Shown here piece by piece: positions 32,717 to 44,129 of a DNA stretch of 64,000 nt. Made by a program: the position numbers and the translations under genes. The notes beneath the pieces are model-generated. The model saw nothing but the letters and a program-made list of their open reading frames with translations, searched no databases and was not told the DNA's origin. Within the stretch, counting starts at the first letter, position 1; the number at the start of each line of letters is the position of its first letter. The stretch is from Ixodes scapularis (Eukaryota; Arthropoda; Arachnida; Ixodida; Ixodidae), in NCBI RefSeq assembly GCF_016920785.2, contig NW_024609944.1, positions 1,054,001 to 1,118,000 of the forward strand, given 5' to 3'.

Positions 32717-32754
32717 CACCCTGAAGAAAGCGGCCCCCGCTTGAAACGTCGGTG
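32717..32754 (+). ncRNA. Hammerhead-ribozyme-like motif in PLE3 (right arm)
   Basis: Order of parts: stem I CACC (32717-32720); core CTGAAGA, fitting CUGANGA (32721-32727); stem II AAGCG, loop GCCCC, CGCTT (32728-32742); GAA (32743-32745); stem III ACGT (46-49); cleavage-site C (32750); stem I return GGTG (32751-32754). All invariant core bases of a type I hammerhead are present. Stem III is a bare self-complementary ACGT, which would need a dimer of two ribozymes to form. Hammerheads are known in Penelope-like terminal repeats. The A10.1-U11.1 closing pair is not the usual G-C. Confidence 0.65.
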
Positions 32755-32819
32755 CAGTAAAGAAAGGCCTTTCCTGGATCTTGTCCACTTTCGTTATATA
32801 TATATGTATATAGGTTAAC

Positions 32820-34885
32820 CCTTTTCACTAGACGTGTAAGGAACGCGTTACTAGTAGCGAGCTACTCTTACCTAGTTACTTCTTTCGGTAACCAGTGACG
32901 GATTTTCGTTATTTTGGGGGGACCGTGTACATGTCTGCTTTTGACTGATTAATTGTCGTCACGGTCATCATTGCCGCTATCAAAATCACCATTAATAATT
33001 TATTCACTGGAGAATCTCAAAGGGGCGACGCAACAAACTTCGTACTTCCAGTAAATACCACTTTTTAATATTCATAACCTGTGAAATACGCTTTCTTTTT
33101 TTTTTCGCTACCTTCAATGTCGGTTACATTGTTGCCATTATGATAGCGGACCTTGATATCTTTGACGCAAACCTCTTGAAGCGTGATAACGTTTGGGGCT
33201 CTTTCGTGGAGAAGTTCGAGTCTGCGCTTGAATTCTACGAGCTTGGAATGCAGGCCTCTACAGTTCCACCGCAGTAACCATGTCTTATGTCGTTTCCTTT
33301 ACTTTGAAGACGCTCGTACACAGTTGCGTCGAGCAGGTTGCACTGCGTTGCATCGTACAGCACAGCGTCTCCCCCATTGACTCGTCGCAAGGGTCGCCAT
33401 AGGCTCGACGCAAGTGGTCTTAAAGGGGAACTCCGCCTATTTTTTGAGCTACCTAATCCAGAGGCATCATGCAAATGCGGATGGCTTCCTAATTCCGAAA
33501 TGCTATCTCAATCTTCTAGATTCACTATTTAATTTAAAAAGTGATATTTCGTTCGCTGCCATAAACCAATACATATTTCTCCCCAATTTTTCCCTAGTCT
33601 TTCCCGCCACCCAAACGTGACGTCACCGGCGGGCAGCGAGGCGCGCGGCCGGCACTCGGGTACGCTCGCGCCCGCCTTTCTAGCGTCAAACAGCAAGAAA
33701 ACAGGGGCGTTCTCGGGCTACCTGAAGTTGATAACAATATCTAGTTTCGGAAAGTATTACCTTGACCTACGTGCCGAAGTGTGATGAAGTAAAAGAAAAA
33801 AACGGAAGCATTGGGGATTTTGAGAAAACCGTTTTTGCAACTCGGTAGGCTCAAGCCACGGCTCGCTAGTTTTGTGAAGTCGCTAGCGAATCCGTTCTCA
33901 TTCTATCGGAGGCTAGCAGCTACGCTGGCGAAAAAATCTCGGCAAGTCAAGCAATACATTTTTTTCTTTTTACAAGTTACCGAAACATCACTGAGAATGC
34001 TCGAAATGTGGTTACACGTACCGCACGTGCACGCCCATCTTACTTGAAGGAACGTGCCATTTGTTTAAGAAATCTTTTAGAAAAGTTACTGTTGCAGACG
34101 GTAGCGCGTGTAACTCATTTTGTAGCATGCCTATGCTCTTTGGTGCTAAATTAATTTAGCAAAATGTATATAGACTATTCTAGAAAAGTCAATTTCAGCG
34201 TTCGTGCTTGTGGTGCGTACTTTCCTAGCCTTCCAAAGCGATGAACATGCGCGTGCTGGCCTGTGAACTACCACGTGTAGTCTGTGATGTTCTCAAAACA
34301 TTGAATTGTGTAGAATAGAATGAGCTGCAATCGTTTAGGCCAGATGGCGGGTTCCTGTTCATGAAGATAGCAGTAAAATTAAAATTAAAAAACTCCGGAA
34401 CCTCCAAGCCATATATCAAGGTGCAATTAAAGGCGCATAAAACACAGAAACACACTATATCTTCAAATAAACAATATTTGCATGAAGATACAATAGTGAA
34501 AAAAGTACAAAAATGCACCGTAAAGTTTTTAATTCAAAATAAGTTCACAGAAGTTACCCCCTTAAAACATTTTTACTTTTTTTTGTTTTCCTTTTTTTTA
34601 CTCTAGGAGAAGATTGCAACACCCTCATCAAACACCCATCCACGAGTGCAAACGGGGAAGAGTGAAATTCTATATAAGATTTTTTTTTATATTAAGGTAT
34701 GGTTTTGCACTACCTCCATCAGCTCTAAATTTGCATGTCTCTCCTTAACGACATATTTATTTTTATAGTCTTAAACTCTTTTCAGGTCGATATAACATAT
34801 CTCCGCAATAGAATAAAATAAAGACGTTTTCACCTCTTCTTCTGCGAGAAAATATTGCACGCAAATCATTTGACAAACCATGGAA
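32820..34885. other. Unassigned sequence with two repeat traces
   Basis: No gene. At 33420 TTAAAGGGGAACTCCGCC resembles the TTAA-type end of the element at 59485. At 34551-34564 GTTACCCCCTTAA could be a degenerate opposite end, making a possible 1.1-kb non-autonomous element containing a GTGACGTCACCGG motif near 33618. At 34190-34270 lies a third copy of the short dispersed repeat (CAGCGTTCGTGC...AAGCGATGAACATGCGCGTGCTGG). Confidence 0.35.
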
Positions 34886-35638
34886 AGCTCTAGTGTATAT
34901 TGATGGAGCACAACACCCAACCACAAAATTCACAACTATACAGGCACTAGAAACCCTAGACATTGATATTCTCACCCACAGCGCTACTCTCGCCACTACG
35001 AACTGTAATCGGATCTGCGACTCAGTTAAGCACCTTGCAAACGAAATCGCGTTGGTATCTACTAAGTCCACTTCTTGGCCCACACCTTGACCCCCCCCCC
35101 CCTCCCCCCACCCTTCAAAAACAAATATCCCTCTGTGGTCCTGCCTCTCTATTACAACACGTCACCGAACTGTACATACCTCCACCACTCCCTTCCCTCT
35201 ACCCCGAGTACTCAGGTTTCCCCAATTCAGATCTATATAGACCCTTTACACTTCACGAGCTGGAGCTCGTTCTGGCCCAGAATAAAGCTGGGGCAAGCCC
35301 CGGCGCGGATCAGATCACCTACACTATAGAAGATATTCTCAACAATCTTCCCGACCCAGACAAAGAATCTCCTCTTGCTCAAATTAATTCTCACTGGGAC
35401 GCTGGTACCCTCCCAACTGACTTAACTTCCTTCATTATCTCCCTCATTCCGAAGCCTGGCAAATAAGCTACCCTTGCAAATCTCAGAGCTATCTCCCTTA
35501 CCTCTTATGTTGGAAAGACCATGGAATGTACGACGCTTTACGCGCCTCAAAGATCTTCTCGATGAAATAATTTCCTTCCTCACACCCAGATTGGTTTCCG
35601 CCCTCATATGTTCACCCAAAATCTCTTTCTTCTACTGC

Positions 35639-35811
35639 CGAGACCGGTTATAACGAAGGCAACGGGAATCGGAACTTACTTCACTATATTCGCTATTTCG
35701 TTATTACCGACTTCGGTTTTAACAAAGTGCAAAGGGGAGTGGGAAATTGTGATTGCTTCGCTGTAGCCGCTATTTTGTTATAACCGACTTCAATATAACC
35801 GGTCTTGACAG
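35639..35811. mobile_element. 173-bp MITE inside LINE-C
   Basis: The inverted ends share AGACCGGTTATA (35641-35652 and the complement near 35794-35805). A matching TACTGC flanks the insert at 35633-35638 and 35812-35817. Removing it rejoins the LINE reading region. AT-rich interior, no coding. Confidence 0.75.
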
Positions 35812-36233
35812 TACTGCAAGAAAACTTCCTATCTCCTACATGCAGTCAGGTTTATGCGCTTCGTCATAGTTCACGTCCGCAAAGCCTTCGAAACCCTGCT
35901 ACCCCATGCCATTCTCGCCCCCCCCCCCCCCCTCCACGAGACGGGCTCACGAGAAAGGCTGCGGTACTCTTATATATTTGCACTTTCCCCTTCTCGACGG
36001 GCCCTATTTCGACTTGGCGACAACCTTTCCCCTCTATCACCCTCACCCGCGGCACCCCCCAAGGTGCAGTACTCCCCAGCTCTTTTTAACATGGCTCCAC
36101 TTGCGCGAATCCTTTCCATGAGCCCACGCCTTCACTCCCTCTTCTATGCGGACGATATCACCCTCTCGTGTATCCACGGGTCGCCGGGGGAGGAGGGGTC
36201 CTTGTTAAAATGGAGGTTCAAGCGAGTTAGTTG

Positions 36234-36276
36234 CTCATGATGTACAGGGTGCGCTATTCCCCCTGTACATCATGAG
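36234..36276. repeat. 16-bp perfect hairpin within LINE-C
   Basis: CTCATGATGTACAGGG at 36234-36249 and its complement at 36261-36276, with an 11-base loop, just downstream of the YADD region where the reading frame is lost. Confidence 0.8.
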
Positions 36277-36639
36277 GTACAAACCACCGTCGAAATCGGT
36301 CTCGGTCTTATAACCGCACAGTTAATCTCCCGCTCAGGCCTCCAAGCTGCTCCCAAGCAATCGGAGCTGCTGCTCCTTTCCCACTCCCAGTACCAGCGGT
36401 CAGTTAATACGCTTATTTCCCTACACCTGGACAACCACCTTATCCCTTGTATCCCCCTTGTCGGGTCTTCGGCTTTCCTCTCCAAAACCGTACATACACC
36501 TGGGCCAACTCTCCGCAATATTAACCGCCGTCGAGACAGAGTTGCTTGTCTCACAAGTCGTGTATAGTCCCACCTCTTCAAAGAGCATGTCTGTTCATTC
36601 GGCTGATGTTCGTAAATAATGCGAAGACCAGCAAAATAG

Positions 36640-39600
36640 ACTTCAACGGTCTAACCTGTTGTTCTTTGGCTGTCCTGATTCCCCCTCCGAAAGCTGGAGT
36701 CAATCAGAAGGAAAAGTCGTAGCCTTCTGCTCCGAAAAATTGGAATTTTCCTTGCATCCGGCTAAGCTTGAACGGTCGCATCGACTTGGTAGATTTCAAG
36801 AGGGAAAAAACAGACCAATTATTGTCAAATTTTCTCGTTTCAGGAACAAGTAAAGCGTATTAACCTGCAGAGTTAACTTAAAAGGTATCGTTTTTGCTAT
36901 TCGAGAGGTCTTCTCCGCTTCGGTACGACTGGCTCGAGGCAGACTCTGAGTATGGGAGAGTCCTAAACGTTCCTTTTAAAATACGCTTCGACAAACTGCT
37001 TGTTGGTAACAAACGCTACTTTTTAACGTAGAATCTCAATCTGCAGACGAGCTTTATTCCCTCGAACCCACTTCGTAGCAAACAAAACGAAACGGGTCTT
37101 TTACTTCTTGTCGATTCGAACATCACGACGAAAACAAGATCCATTCAGTCCTATTCACTAACATACGAAGTGTCATCCCGAAACGCAATGAACTTCATAG
37201 CATCATAGAGGACAGCTCATCAGATATCGATATTTATCGGAAACATGGTTTAATCCCGGTATTGACGATAGCGAGATTTTTACCTGTCATGCTCAATGAA
37301 ATATGTTTCCTCATGATAGAAATGCGCGAAGAGGGGGTGATCTGCTCATCGCTAAAACAAAAAAAAAAAAAGAACATTTTCTGCTTTGATGTCAAAATCA
37401 AAGATTGTAGCTTTACAATTTCCGCAGGATGTGTCTCTACCCCTTCAAAACAAGATTATTCTTGCTGCTTGCTACAGACCACCTGACCGTGATGACCTGT
37501 TTTCTGCCAAGCTGTCCTCCATTTTGGTTGAGATTAAAACTCGCTTTCCCACAGAAGATTTTTTACTATTTGGTGATTTTAATTCCTCCAAGATTGACTG
37601 GGAAAGTTCATCATCCGAAGGGTCTCGCGCATTTGCAGATTTTCTTGATATGTGCCTCACGCTTAACCTGACGTAGGTTGTAAACGAGCCCCCATGCTCG
37701 TCTAACATTCTCGATCTCAAATATTAACTACATCTTCTGACCTCGTTAAGTCAATCCAACTCTCTGAAGGTTTAAGTGACCACAAATGCTGCACGTTATT
37801 CTTTCATTACCTGTTTTTGTGATGAGTCCTAATTTCAAAACTATTCACGACTACAATAAAGCCAACTATGAAGCAATAAATAACGAATTAGCAATGTATT
37901 TTGACACTTTCCAATCCGAGTTTTCGCTAAGAACTATCGGAGAAATTTGGAATCTTTTCGAAAATAAATTTTTTAACTTGGTGCCAAAGTATGTGCACAG
38001 TATACAAATTTGCACCGACTCATCTTACCCAGAGTATAATAAAACATTAAGGTCATTGTGTAACAAGAAAAAACGACTCTTGACGAAAGCCAATCGAACT
38101 AACCTATCATGTGCTTGGGACTTTTACTACGTTGCTCTCAGAAACTACACGGAAAACCTTAAAGCATCGAAAACAAAATATTTTTCTCAAGATTTACCGA
38201 CAATCTTGCGCAACAATCCGACAATATTTTGGAAGCTTATGTCACCAAAAAGCAGTTCCAGGACCATTAATCTCACCGACCTCAACGAAGAACCATCCAG
38301 AGAGAGTGACTGCCCCGAAGTGTTAAATGACTACTTTTCTTCAATATTTACAAATGAACACCCATTAAATATTCGAACCCTATCTCAAGAGTGTCATAAT
38401 CTTACGTCACCGGTCACTGTTAATGCAACCGGAATAATAAAACTCATTGAAAGCAGGCCCCGACAACATCATTGCATTTTTTTTTTAAATACAGCTGCTA
38501 TATTGAGCGACTTTCTTAAACGCATCTTCAACCACTCAGTCTCCAAAAGCTGCCTGCCCCTTGATTGGAAAATCGGTAAGATTGTCCCAGTCGTGAAACA
38601 GGGAATTCGGTCTTTAGCCTCTATTGTCCTATCTCTTTAACCTGCATATCGTCCAAACTTTTAGGGCACATCTTGTATTCACATATCATGACTCACTTAT
38701 CCTCAAACAATTTCTTCAGACATCAGCACTTCCGCGGGGGTATCTCTAGCGAGACACAGCTGTGAGAATTTAGTCCCGAATTGCACACAAACCTTGAAAG
38801 TCATGCACAAACCGACGCCATTTTTATGGACTTCTCAAAAGCGTTCGATCGTGTTCCTCACCAACGTCGTCTCTCTAAGCTATCATCACTGCAATAAGAG
38901 GCTGAGTACTTTCCTGGATGAATAAATTTCTCGCATCTCACGTTCAATACACAGTCACTAACGATCACGAGTCAAGACTAACAAGCGTTACGTCAGTGGT
39001 CCCACAAGGTTTCGTTCTTGGCCCCCTACTTTTTTAATCTTCATTAACTATCTTCCGTGTGCCATCTCCTCAAAAATTTGGCTTTTTGTAGATGATTGTG
39101 TCATATCTAACAAGATTTCATCAGTAACAGACAACTACCAACTTCGGAATGATCTAGAGAAAATTGGCCACTGGTGCAGAAAATGGTTGATGTCGCGCAA
39201 TAAATCCAAGTGAAAATTAATCCAATTCACCAGAAAACAGTCCCTGTTAGCATATCAGTATACTATGCACAACGAAGTTATCGAGCTCGTTTCCATGTGC
39301 AAATATCTTGGCATCAGATTAACTACTAACCTTCCTTGAAAAATTCACATTGAAACCATTTCTGCAGAAGCATCGAAGACTCTTGGATTTATAAGACGAA
39401 ACTTACGAGAGGCCCCTTCACACGTTCGACAGATGACTTATGAAACGTACATTAGACCTAAACCAGAGTATGCAGCGTCCATTTGAAACCCCCATTAATC
39501 ATACCTTGTCGATACCTTAGAAGCAGTGCAAAGCCGGGTGACTCGTTTCATCTTATCATCATATGATCGTTTCCCCAGTGTTTCTACGTTAAAAAATAAA

Positions 39601-40412
39601 CTGCGTCTAATCCCTTTGCACTGCCGAAGGAAACTCTCCCGACTCTGCCCCCTTCACAAAGTTTATTATCACTGCTCAGACATCAAAGACTCACTGCTGT
39701 CCCCCAGAAGGAATATCATCTCGCCTCAATAACTACTGTGCTATCAGACGAATTTTAGATCGCAGCACTTAGGCGCCCGTTTCCGGCTACAGCGGTGTCG
39801 GCGTCGCCGTCGCAGTCGGCGTCACCGCGCGGTGCATTATAGGAGGCGTGACGTCACTTGTGACGTCACTCATGACGTTATCAGTGACGTCATCGGCATC
39901 GTCAATGATGACGTCATCGGCATCGTCATCGGCACTGATAACGTCATCAGTGACGTGACTGACGACGTCATTGGCATTCGCATCGTCATCGTTTTCGTCA
40001 CTTATGACGTCATCGTCAAGTGACCTCACAGGGGTCACGTGACTCCAGTGAGGTCACGTGACCCCGGTGACATCACATGAACCCCGTGAGGTAACGTGAC
40101 CCTCGTGAGGCGACGGCGACGCAGCTCGGAGGGAGGAGTAGCAAACATGATGAGGAGGTGAGGAGGAGGGAGGAGGGGGTATACCTTCCCTTCGGTACCT
40201 TTCCCTCCTCCTCCTCAAGAGCTGCGCTCTAATTCGGCATTGCAGGGAGTTGTAAACGGCTTTCATTTTTTTTTTGGTAAGACCAATGCTTTTAATGAAT
40301 CCTTTCTTCCTCTCGCCATTAGCCGAATGGAACCAGTTGCCATTATGTATAGTTACCATTAACGACTTAACTGCGTTCCTAAGTGCCCTTCAAATCCATC
40401 TTGTGTGAGTGC
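36640..40412 (+). pseudogene. CR1-like LINE copy 1 (ORF1 tail and ORF2)
   Basis: ORF1 tail: LERSHRLGRFQEGKNRPIIVKF (near 36770), then AIREVFSASVRLARGRL. ORF2 endonuclease: SVLFTNIRSVIPKRNE (near 37146), LAACYRPPDRDD (near 37460), FLLFGDFNSSKIDW (near 37560). RT: LPLDWKIGKIVPV (near 38558), MDFSKAFDRVPHQ (near 38825), LFVDDCVIS with the VDD active site (near 39083), KYLGIRLTTN (near 39301), and a C-terminal EAVQSRVTRFILSSYDRF (near 39522). Stops and shifts throughout. The tail (NAFNESFLPLA, near 40290) resumes after an inserted minisatellite element at about 39752-40284. No RNase H, as expected for CR1. Confidence 0.82.
39752..40284. mobile_element. Minisatellite-bearing repeat element, copy 1
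   Basis: Inserted in CR1 copy 1, possibly with an imperfect 8-base duplication (AGACGAAT near 39746, AGACCAAT near 40286). Left end TTAGATCGCAGCACTTAGGCGCCCG; near the right end, AAGAGCTGCGCTCTAATTCGG is the approximate complement. Inside are TGACGTCA-rich degenerate repeats (39848-40020) and CACGTG palindromes (40036-40065). The order of parts matches copy 2 at 45232-46310. Confidence 0.75.
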
Positions 40413-40479
40413 TATTTTGCTGTTTTATATTTTGCACAACTCCTACTACACTTATTTTTTCTTTCTTTATATTAGTCTT

Positions 40480-40923
40480 CATTAGTGCTCCATGCACTAA
40501 TGGCTGCACTCAGAAAACAGGACTCACACTCTTTGCCGGATGGACCCTACTCCCGATGGGACAGGGTCTGCATCAGGCAACTACGCACGGGAACCGCCAT
40601 GGTACATAAACGTGCTGCAATGTACGCTTGGAACAAGCAAAGACTGAAAAGGTACGACGAAGAAAACTTAGACCTCGCAGACGACATGGACGAAAGTCTC
40701 TGCCGACACTGCAACGTCGTGGCCTCGGAAAATCACGTTTTTTCTGGTACTGCATAAACATTTTTGAGAAAAAACAAGAAATTTCACAGACCCTTCCCGA
40801 GGATCAAAGACCCAAGAGCTTGGCGGAATGGACCAGACCATCCGGCTCACCCAAGCATCGAAACGAACTAATCGATTCCCTCCTTCGGTTCATTAAGGAG
40901 GCTCACCTGACTCACTTCATTTA
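40480..40923 (+). pseudogene. C-terminal domain of an I-type LINE ORF2 (LINE-D)
   Basis: One frame gives IRQLRTGTAMVHKRAAMY and a CCHC finger (CRHCNVVASENHVF, 40710-40742). After a one-base shift near 40740 the frame continues WYCINIFEKK to LAEWTRPSG and LLRFIKEAHL, ending in TAA at 40921. This is the region downstream of RNase H in I-type LINEs, with a finger like that of LINE-B. A short A/T tail follows to about 41090. Confidence 0.65.
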
Positions 40924-41199
40924 ATCCCCATCCCCCACCCCAGGACAGCACCGACGGCTTAAGCCCAGCTGACCTGGCCCTCATGTTTCTTTCATCTAAT
41001 TATTATTAAAGACATTTTCAAACAAACTGGGCCTTTAAGGTGAAATAAATTAAATGGAATGAAAGGAAATGAAATATAGACAACCGTAAACACCTGCCAT
41101 CAGGTAACACACCTGGTTCGCCAAGTGGTTTGGAGACACGGTGAGGTCGACGAACGCAGAGCTGGCCAATTAGTTAACGGCTTTCGCCTTAAATAAGAT

Positions 41200-42115
41200 C
41201 CCCTACGCTCTCCCTTACTGTGTGCTTACGGAAATCAGACGAAAGTATGCACTCCGTCCTCAGTAGACTCTATAAGGCGGCTCTATGCCTCCCAATACAA
41301 GTATCTACAAAGAAACGATACGCTAGAGACTCTTTCTACCTCTTCCTACTCTCCTCAAACTTTTCAGGGACCGTCAACTTTGTAGCATGGCTGACTTTAC
41401 GCAGAGCCACTGGCTCCTGCAACAAGCTGGCATACGCCCTATTGATTTTCCTTTATCCAGTCAAAAGCCTCTTCCCGACAACCTTCGATGCGCCCCGCTT
41501 CCTGCCCACATGACACTGGGCCTGCATGCTGGACGCCGTTAAGCACGGACCTTACATCACGACTCTTTCCCACCTGATATTACCGCGTGCTACATGGGCG
41601 TTTCACATTCCCCTCCTCACGGTGCCACGGCCTGTGTCAAAGTGGCGCGCCTCGCCACTCATTTCATTACATCTACCGCTGGCCCTTACTCCAACCGAAC
41701 TTCTCCGCTCGATCTTGAGATTGGTGCTATAGACAATTGCAAGCATGGCGCCACAAGTGGTGCCCCATGCGTGCAAGCGCGTGCAACGCGCGGGTGAAGG
41801 TAGCTTTGGCAAGCTCGTAATCGCACGGGCGTGCCTGCTCGAGCAGAGACATGGCGGCGGCCAGTCGCCCAGCTTGCAATCGTCTATAGTGCATGCGACT
41901 CTACTTACATCTTTTCCGCCTGCTCTCCGGTACCGCATTTGCACTGATTTTATGCAAGCGATTCGGGCAATTCGCGCGTGCATCCTTCCCGAGGATTCGC
42001 GCGACGATTTCTCCTCCGCCCTTTCACAACTTACCCCTGCCTCGGTCGTGGTGGTGTGGGTGCGAGACCACATAGGGACTGCCGGTAATGAGTTGGCTCA
42101 TAAGCTTGCCTGAGA
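41200..42115 (+). pseudogene. I-type LINE RNase H fragment (LINE-E) split by a MITE
   Basis: Damaged frames give LPDNLRCAPLPAHMTLGLHAGRR (near 41465), a degraded start of RNase H (ATACVKVARLATHF near 41630), and after the insert at 41728-41889 FMQAIRAIRACILPED (near 41950) and VVVWVRDHIGTAGNELAHKLA (near 42049). The last block is the His-containing C-terminal motif of the RNase H of I-group LINEs. Broken and incomplete. Confidence 0.65.
41728..41889. mobile_element. 162-bp MITE inside LINE-E
   Basis: The inverted ends CTATAGACAATTGCAAG and the complement of CTTGCAATCGTCTATAG differ at one base. The insert is GC-rich inside and interrupts the RNase H frame. CTATAG ends allow a TA target duplication, but the exact duplication is ambiguous. 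Confidence 0.75.
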
Positions 42116-43605
42116 GGCCGTCAAAACAGGTTCTCACCTGCACAAAAAAATTGGGTTGCGTGAATGTTTATTTGCGACTCCAGCGACCTATAGGGGGCGC
42201 CACCACCAAACAAACATAGCGGCTGGGAACAGGTCATGTCGGCCTCGGCTCGGCCGGGCCGCCTGAATAGGTGGCGCCTTCAATTTAACAATTTTTTTTT
42301 GTTTAATGCCCTATTTTATAGAGAGCATAGTTTTGTTTTCCCTGTGCTTTTTGTTCTTTTCATGTCTAACTTTGGTTTCGGAAATTGCGTTTACAACAAA
42401 AACTATGGGCTCCGGAGAGACGGTAATAGACTCGAATCAGTTTTGATCGGCTATGGAGAGCGGCGATGTCTACAGAATTTTTCCACCAAGATTAATTTTC
42501 AGCTAACTCGCATACTTCGACCATGCGCCTTATCTGTCTGCGAAATAGAGCTTTTGTACGTATCCGCGTTTAAGAAACAGCCCCAGTCGTCTGCTCGGTC
42601 AACAACGCAGGCTGCACGAAAATTACGAAAATTTAGCAAGCGCTTCTTGAGCCAAGGAGCATGTTAACCCACTGGCGCCCTACTAAGCAGCTGATACTCG
42701 TATCTCAATTCAGGTTTTAGTAGCAATTGACAAGTCATATTGAGGAATTTGCGGTTTATGCATTATATTACGTACTATGTCCCACTAAAGCGATATTGGT
42801 ATATTCTTCAGGTTGAAATATGAGCTCAGTTCACTAGCTATTAGGTGAACTGTGAGTAAAATTAGATTTGACAGACAGAGATATGCTACTTGAACTCAGC
42901 CGAATGGTTGTTCTAGCCGGTAGCACGGAGACGAATGCGGACAGACTGAAGAGAGTCTTCATCGTAAATTCACGCAGAACCTCTCTGCATTGAACTTGAC
43001 TTCGAATCCTGAACGGAGAAAATTAGCATTTTTGTGGCCGGACAACCTGAGCAGTGTAGACGTGTATTGCTGCTGGTTTCGACGGGGGTATAATATAAAT
43101 ATTGGATGCGCAATAGCTCATAATGCCGTGACAGGTTCTAACTTTGCGAGACGCGTCCCCCACCTTTTGAAAGCAGACAATTTCCCTCATTAATCGTATG
43201 CAGCGAGCAGGTTTTCCGGAATCAAGTAATTGCGAAATCAGCCCAACTCCTTCGATGTGGTCCAGATGATTTTTCGGCGAAAAGCAGCCAAGATGAATAG
43301 CCAACGCACCGACCGGCGTGGGTGGCTCAATCTTGAAGCTAATCGAACACTCGGTTGTGTTCGACTCAAGAAAAGCAGCTATCGAACCTTCCCATTCACT
43401 TGACTGCAACATTGGAGTTCTCTCCAGTGAAAAACCTCGCCTGTAGTCCTCAGTTCACTGTCCTACCATACTTATAAAAAAAACATTTATCAGTTATCAA
43501 GTTGTCGTCACTTTGAATGTGATTCGAGACAGACAAGAAATCAAAACGTCACGTTTTTCCGTGATTCCTCCCCATCCAACAAATCAAAAGCACGTGGCCG
43601 TGTGT
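42116..43605. other. No recognised gene; SINE-tail trace
   Basis: 42144-42172 (AAAAAAATTGGGTTGCGTG and TGTTTAT) matches the end of the SINE at 16240 but continues into different sequence. Open frames of 143 codons (42236-42667, plus) and 129 codons (43023-43412, minus) show no domain or family that I recognise and could be chance. Confidence 0.35.
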
Positions 43606-43608
43606 TGT

Positions 43609-43902
43609 GTAGTAAACGGGTGCATATCACATGAACGAATGATGTTTTAGCGAACAGCGACGTTTGAGCGAATCGTCGTTTTAGCGAATAACGGGGCGCG
43701 CGTTAACCCATCCGGCGCGCTGCGCTTTCGACGCTTCGCGGCGACAGTCTGCGGCGACTCATTACAAAAATGTAAACCCATTTGGCCCACCCGAAAACGC
43801 CGCTTCGCGGCGTCCGACTATTCGCCAAAGTGTCATTCGGTGAAACGTGGGCGTTCGCTAAAACGTCATGCGATCAAGTGAGTGCTTCCCGTAGTAAACG
43901 GG
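43609..43902. mobile_element. Small inverted-repeat element between 12-bp direct repeats
   Basis: GTAGTAAACGGG occurs at 43609-43620 and 43891-43902. Between them, GATGTTTTAGCGAAC (near 43641) and GTTCGCTAAAACGTC (near 43853) form inverted ends, with several internal TTAGCGAAT and CGCTTCGCGGCG motifs. Length and structure suit a MITE, but the inverted ends lie about 20-30 bases inside the direct repeats, so the borders are uncertain. Confidence 0.5.
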
Positions 43903-44129
43903 CTTCCGAACACGCGATGGAGGGAAACAGTCTACTGCGGCTTCACCACATTAATGAACACTGGGGCAAACTTAAGAAATTTTCAGACCTTCGTCAAATT
44001 ACACTGTTCGCCACCGCGCCGAAAACACGTGTCCGCGAAAGCCAACAGAGACGTGGAGGGACGCAAAGCGACCTGTTCCGGCTGGTTCCCGGTATTCCCA
44101 CTTGATGGCGTCCGTTTTGCTGGAGTCGC

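Larger units (their letters stand above)
29985..32815 (+). mobile_element. Penelope element PLE3, right arm
   Basis: Plus-strand mate of the left arm, about 430 bases longer at its 5' side. It ends in TATATATATATGTATATAGG near 32780-32815 after CCACTTTCGTTA, which is also present in the left arm. The two arms share the same coding and 3' sequences with modest divergence. Together they form an inverted dimer with a junction at about 29975-29990. Confidence 0.88.
34890..36590 (+). pseudogene. I-type LINE RT fragment (LINE-C)
   Basis: RT pieces in order: LELVLAQNKAGASPGADQITY (near 35258), LPTDLTSFIISLIPKPGK (near 35411), LANLRAISLTSYVGK (near 35476), DVRKAFETLLPHAIL (near 35873), and FYADDITLSC with the YADD active site (near 36143). 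Stops and frame changes are frequent. A 173-bp MITE sits inside at 35639-35811 and a hairpin at 36234-36276. No RNase H follows. Decayed fragment. Confidence 0.75.

Noticed and set aside
33811..34047. 78-codon basic plus-strand frame
   Set aside because: No motif; lies inside a probable non-autonomous repeat.
42236..42667. 143-codon plus-strand frame
   Set aside because: No domain, no upstream signals, low-complexity start, and it lies in repeat-rich DNA; length is within chance for the region.
43023..43412. 129-codon minus-strand frame
   Set aside because: No recognisable family and no splice or promoter context; cannot be told from chance.
43600..43660. THAP-like zinc finger start (CCVVNGC)
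   Set aside because: Stops follow within a few codons, and the downstream sequence is the inner part of an inverted-repeat element; no THAP signature residues follow.
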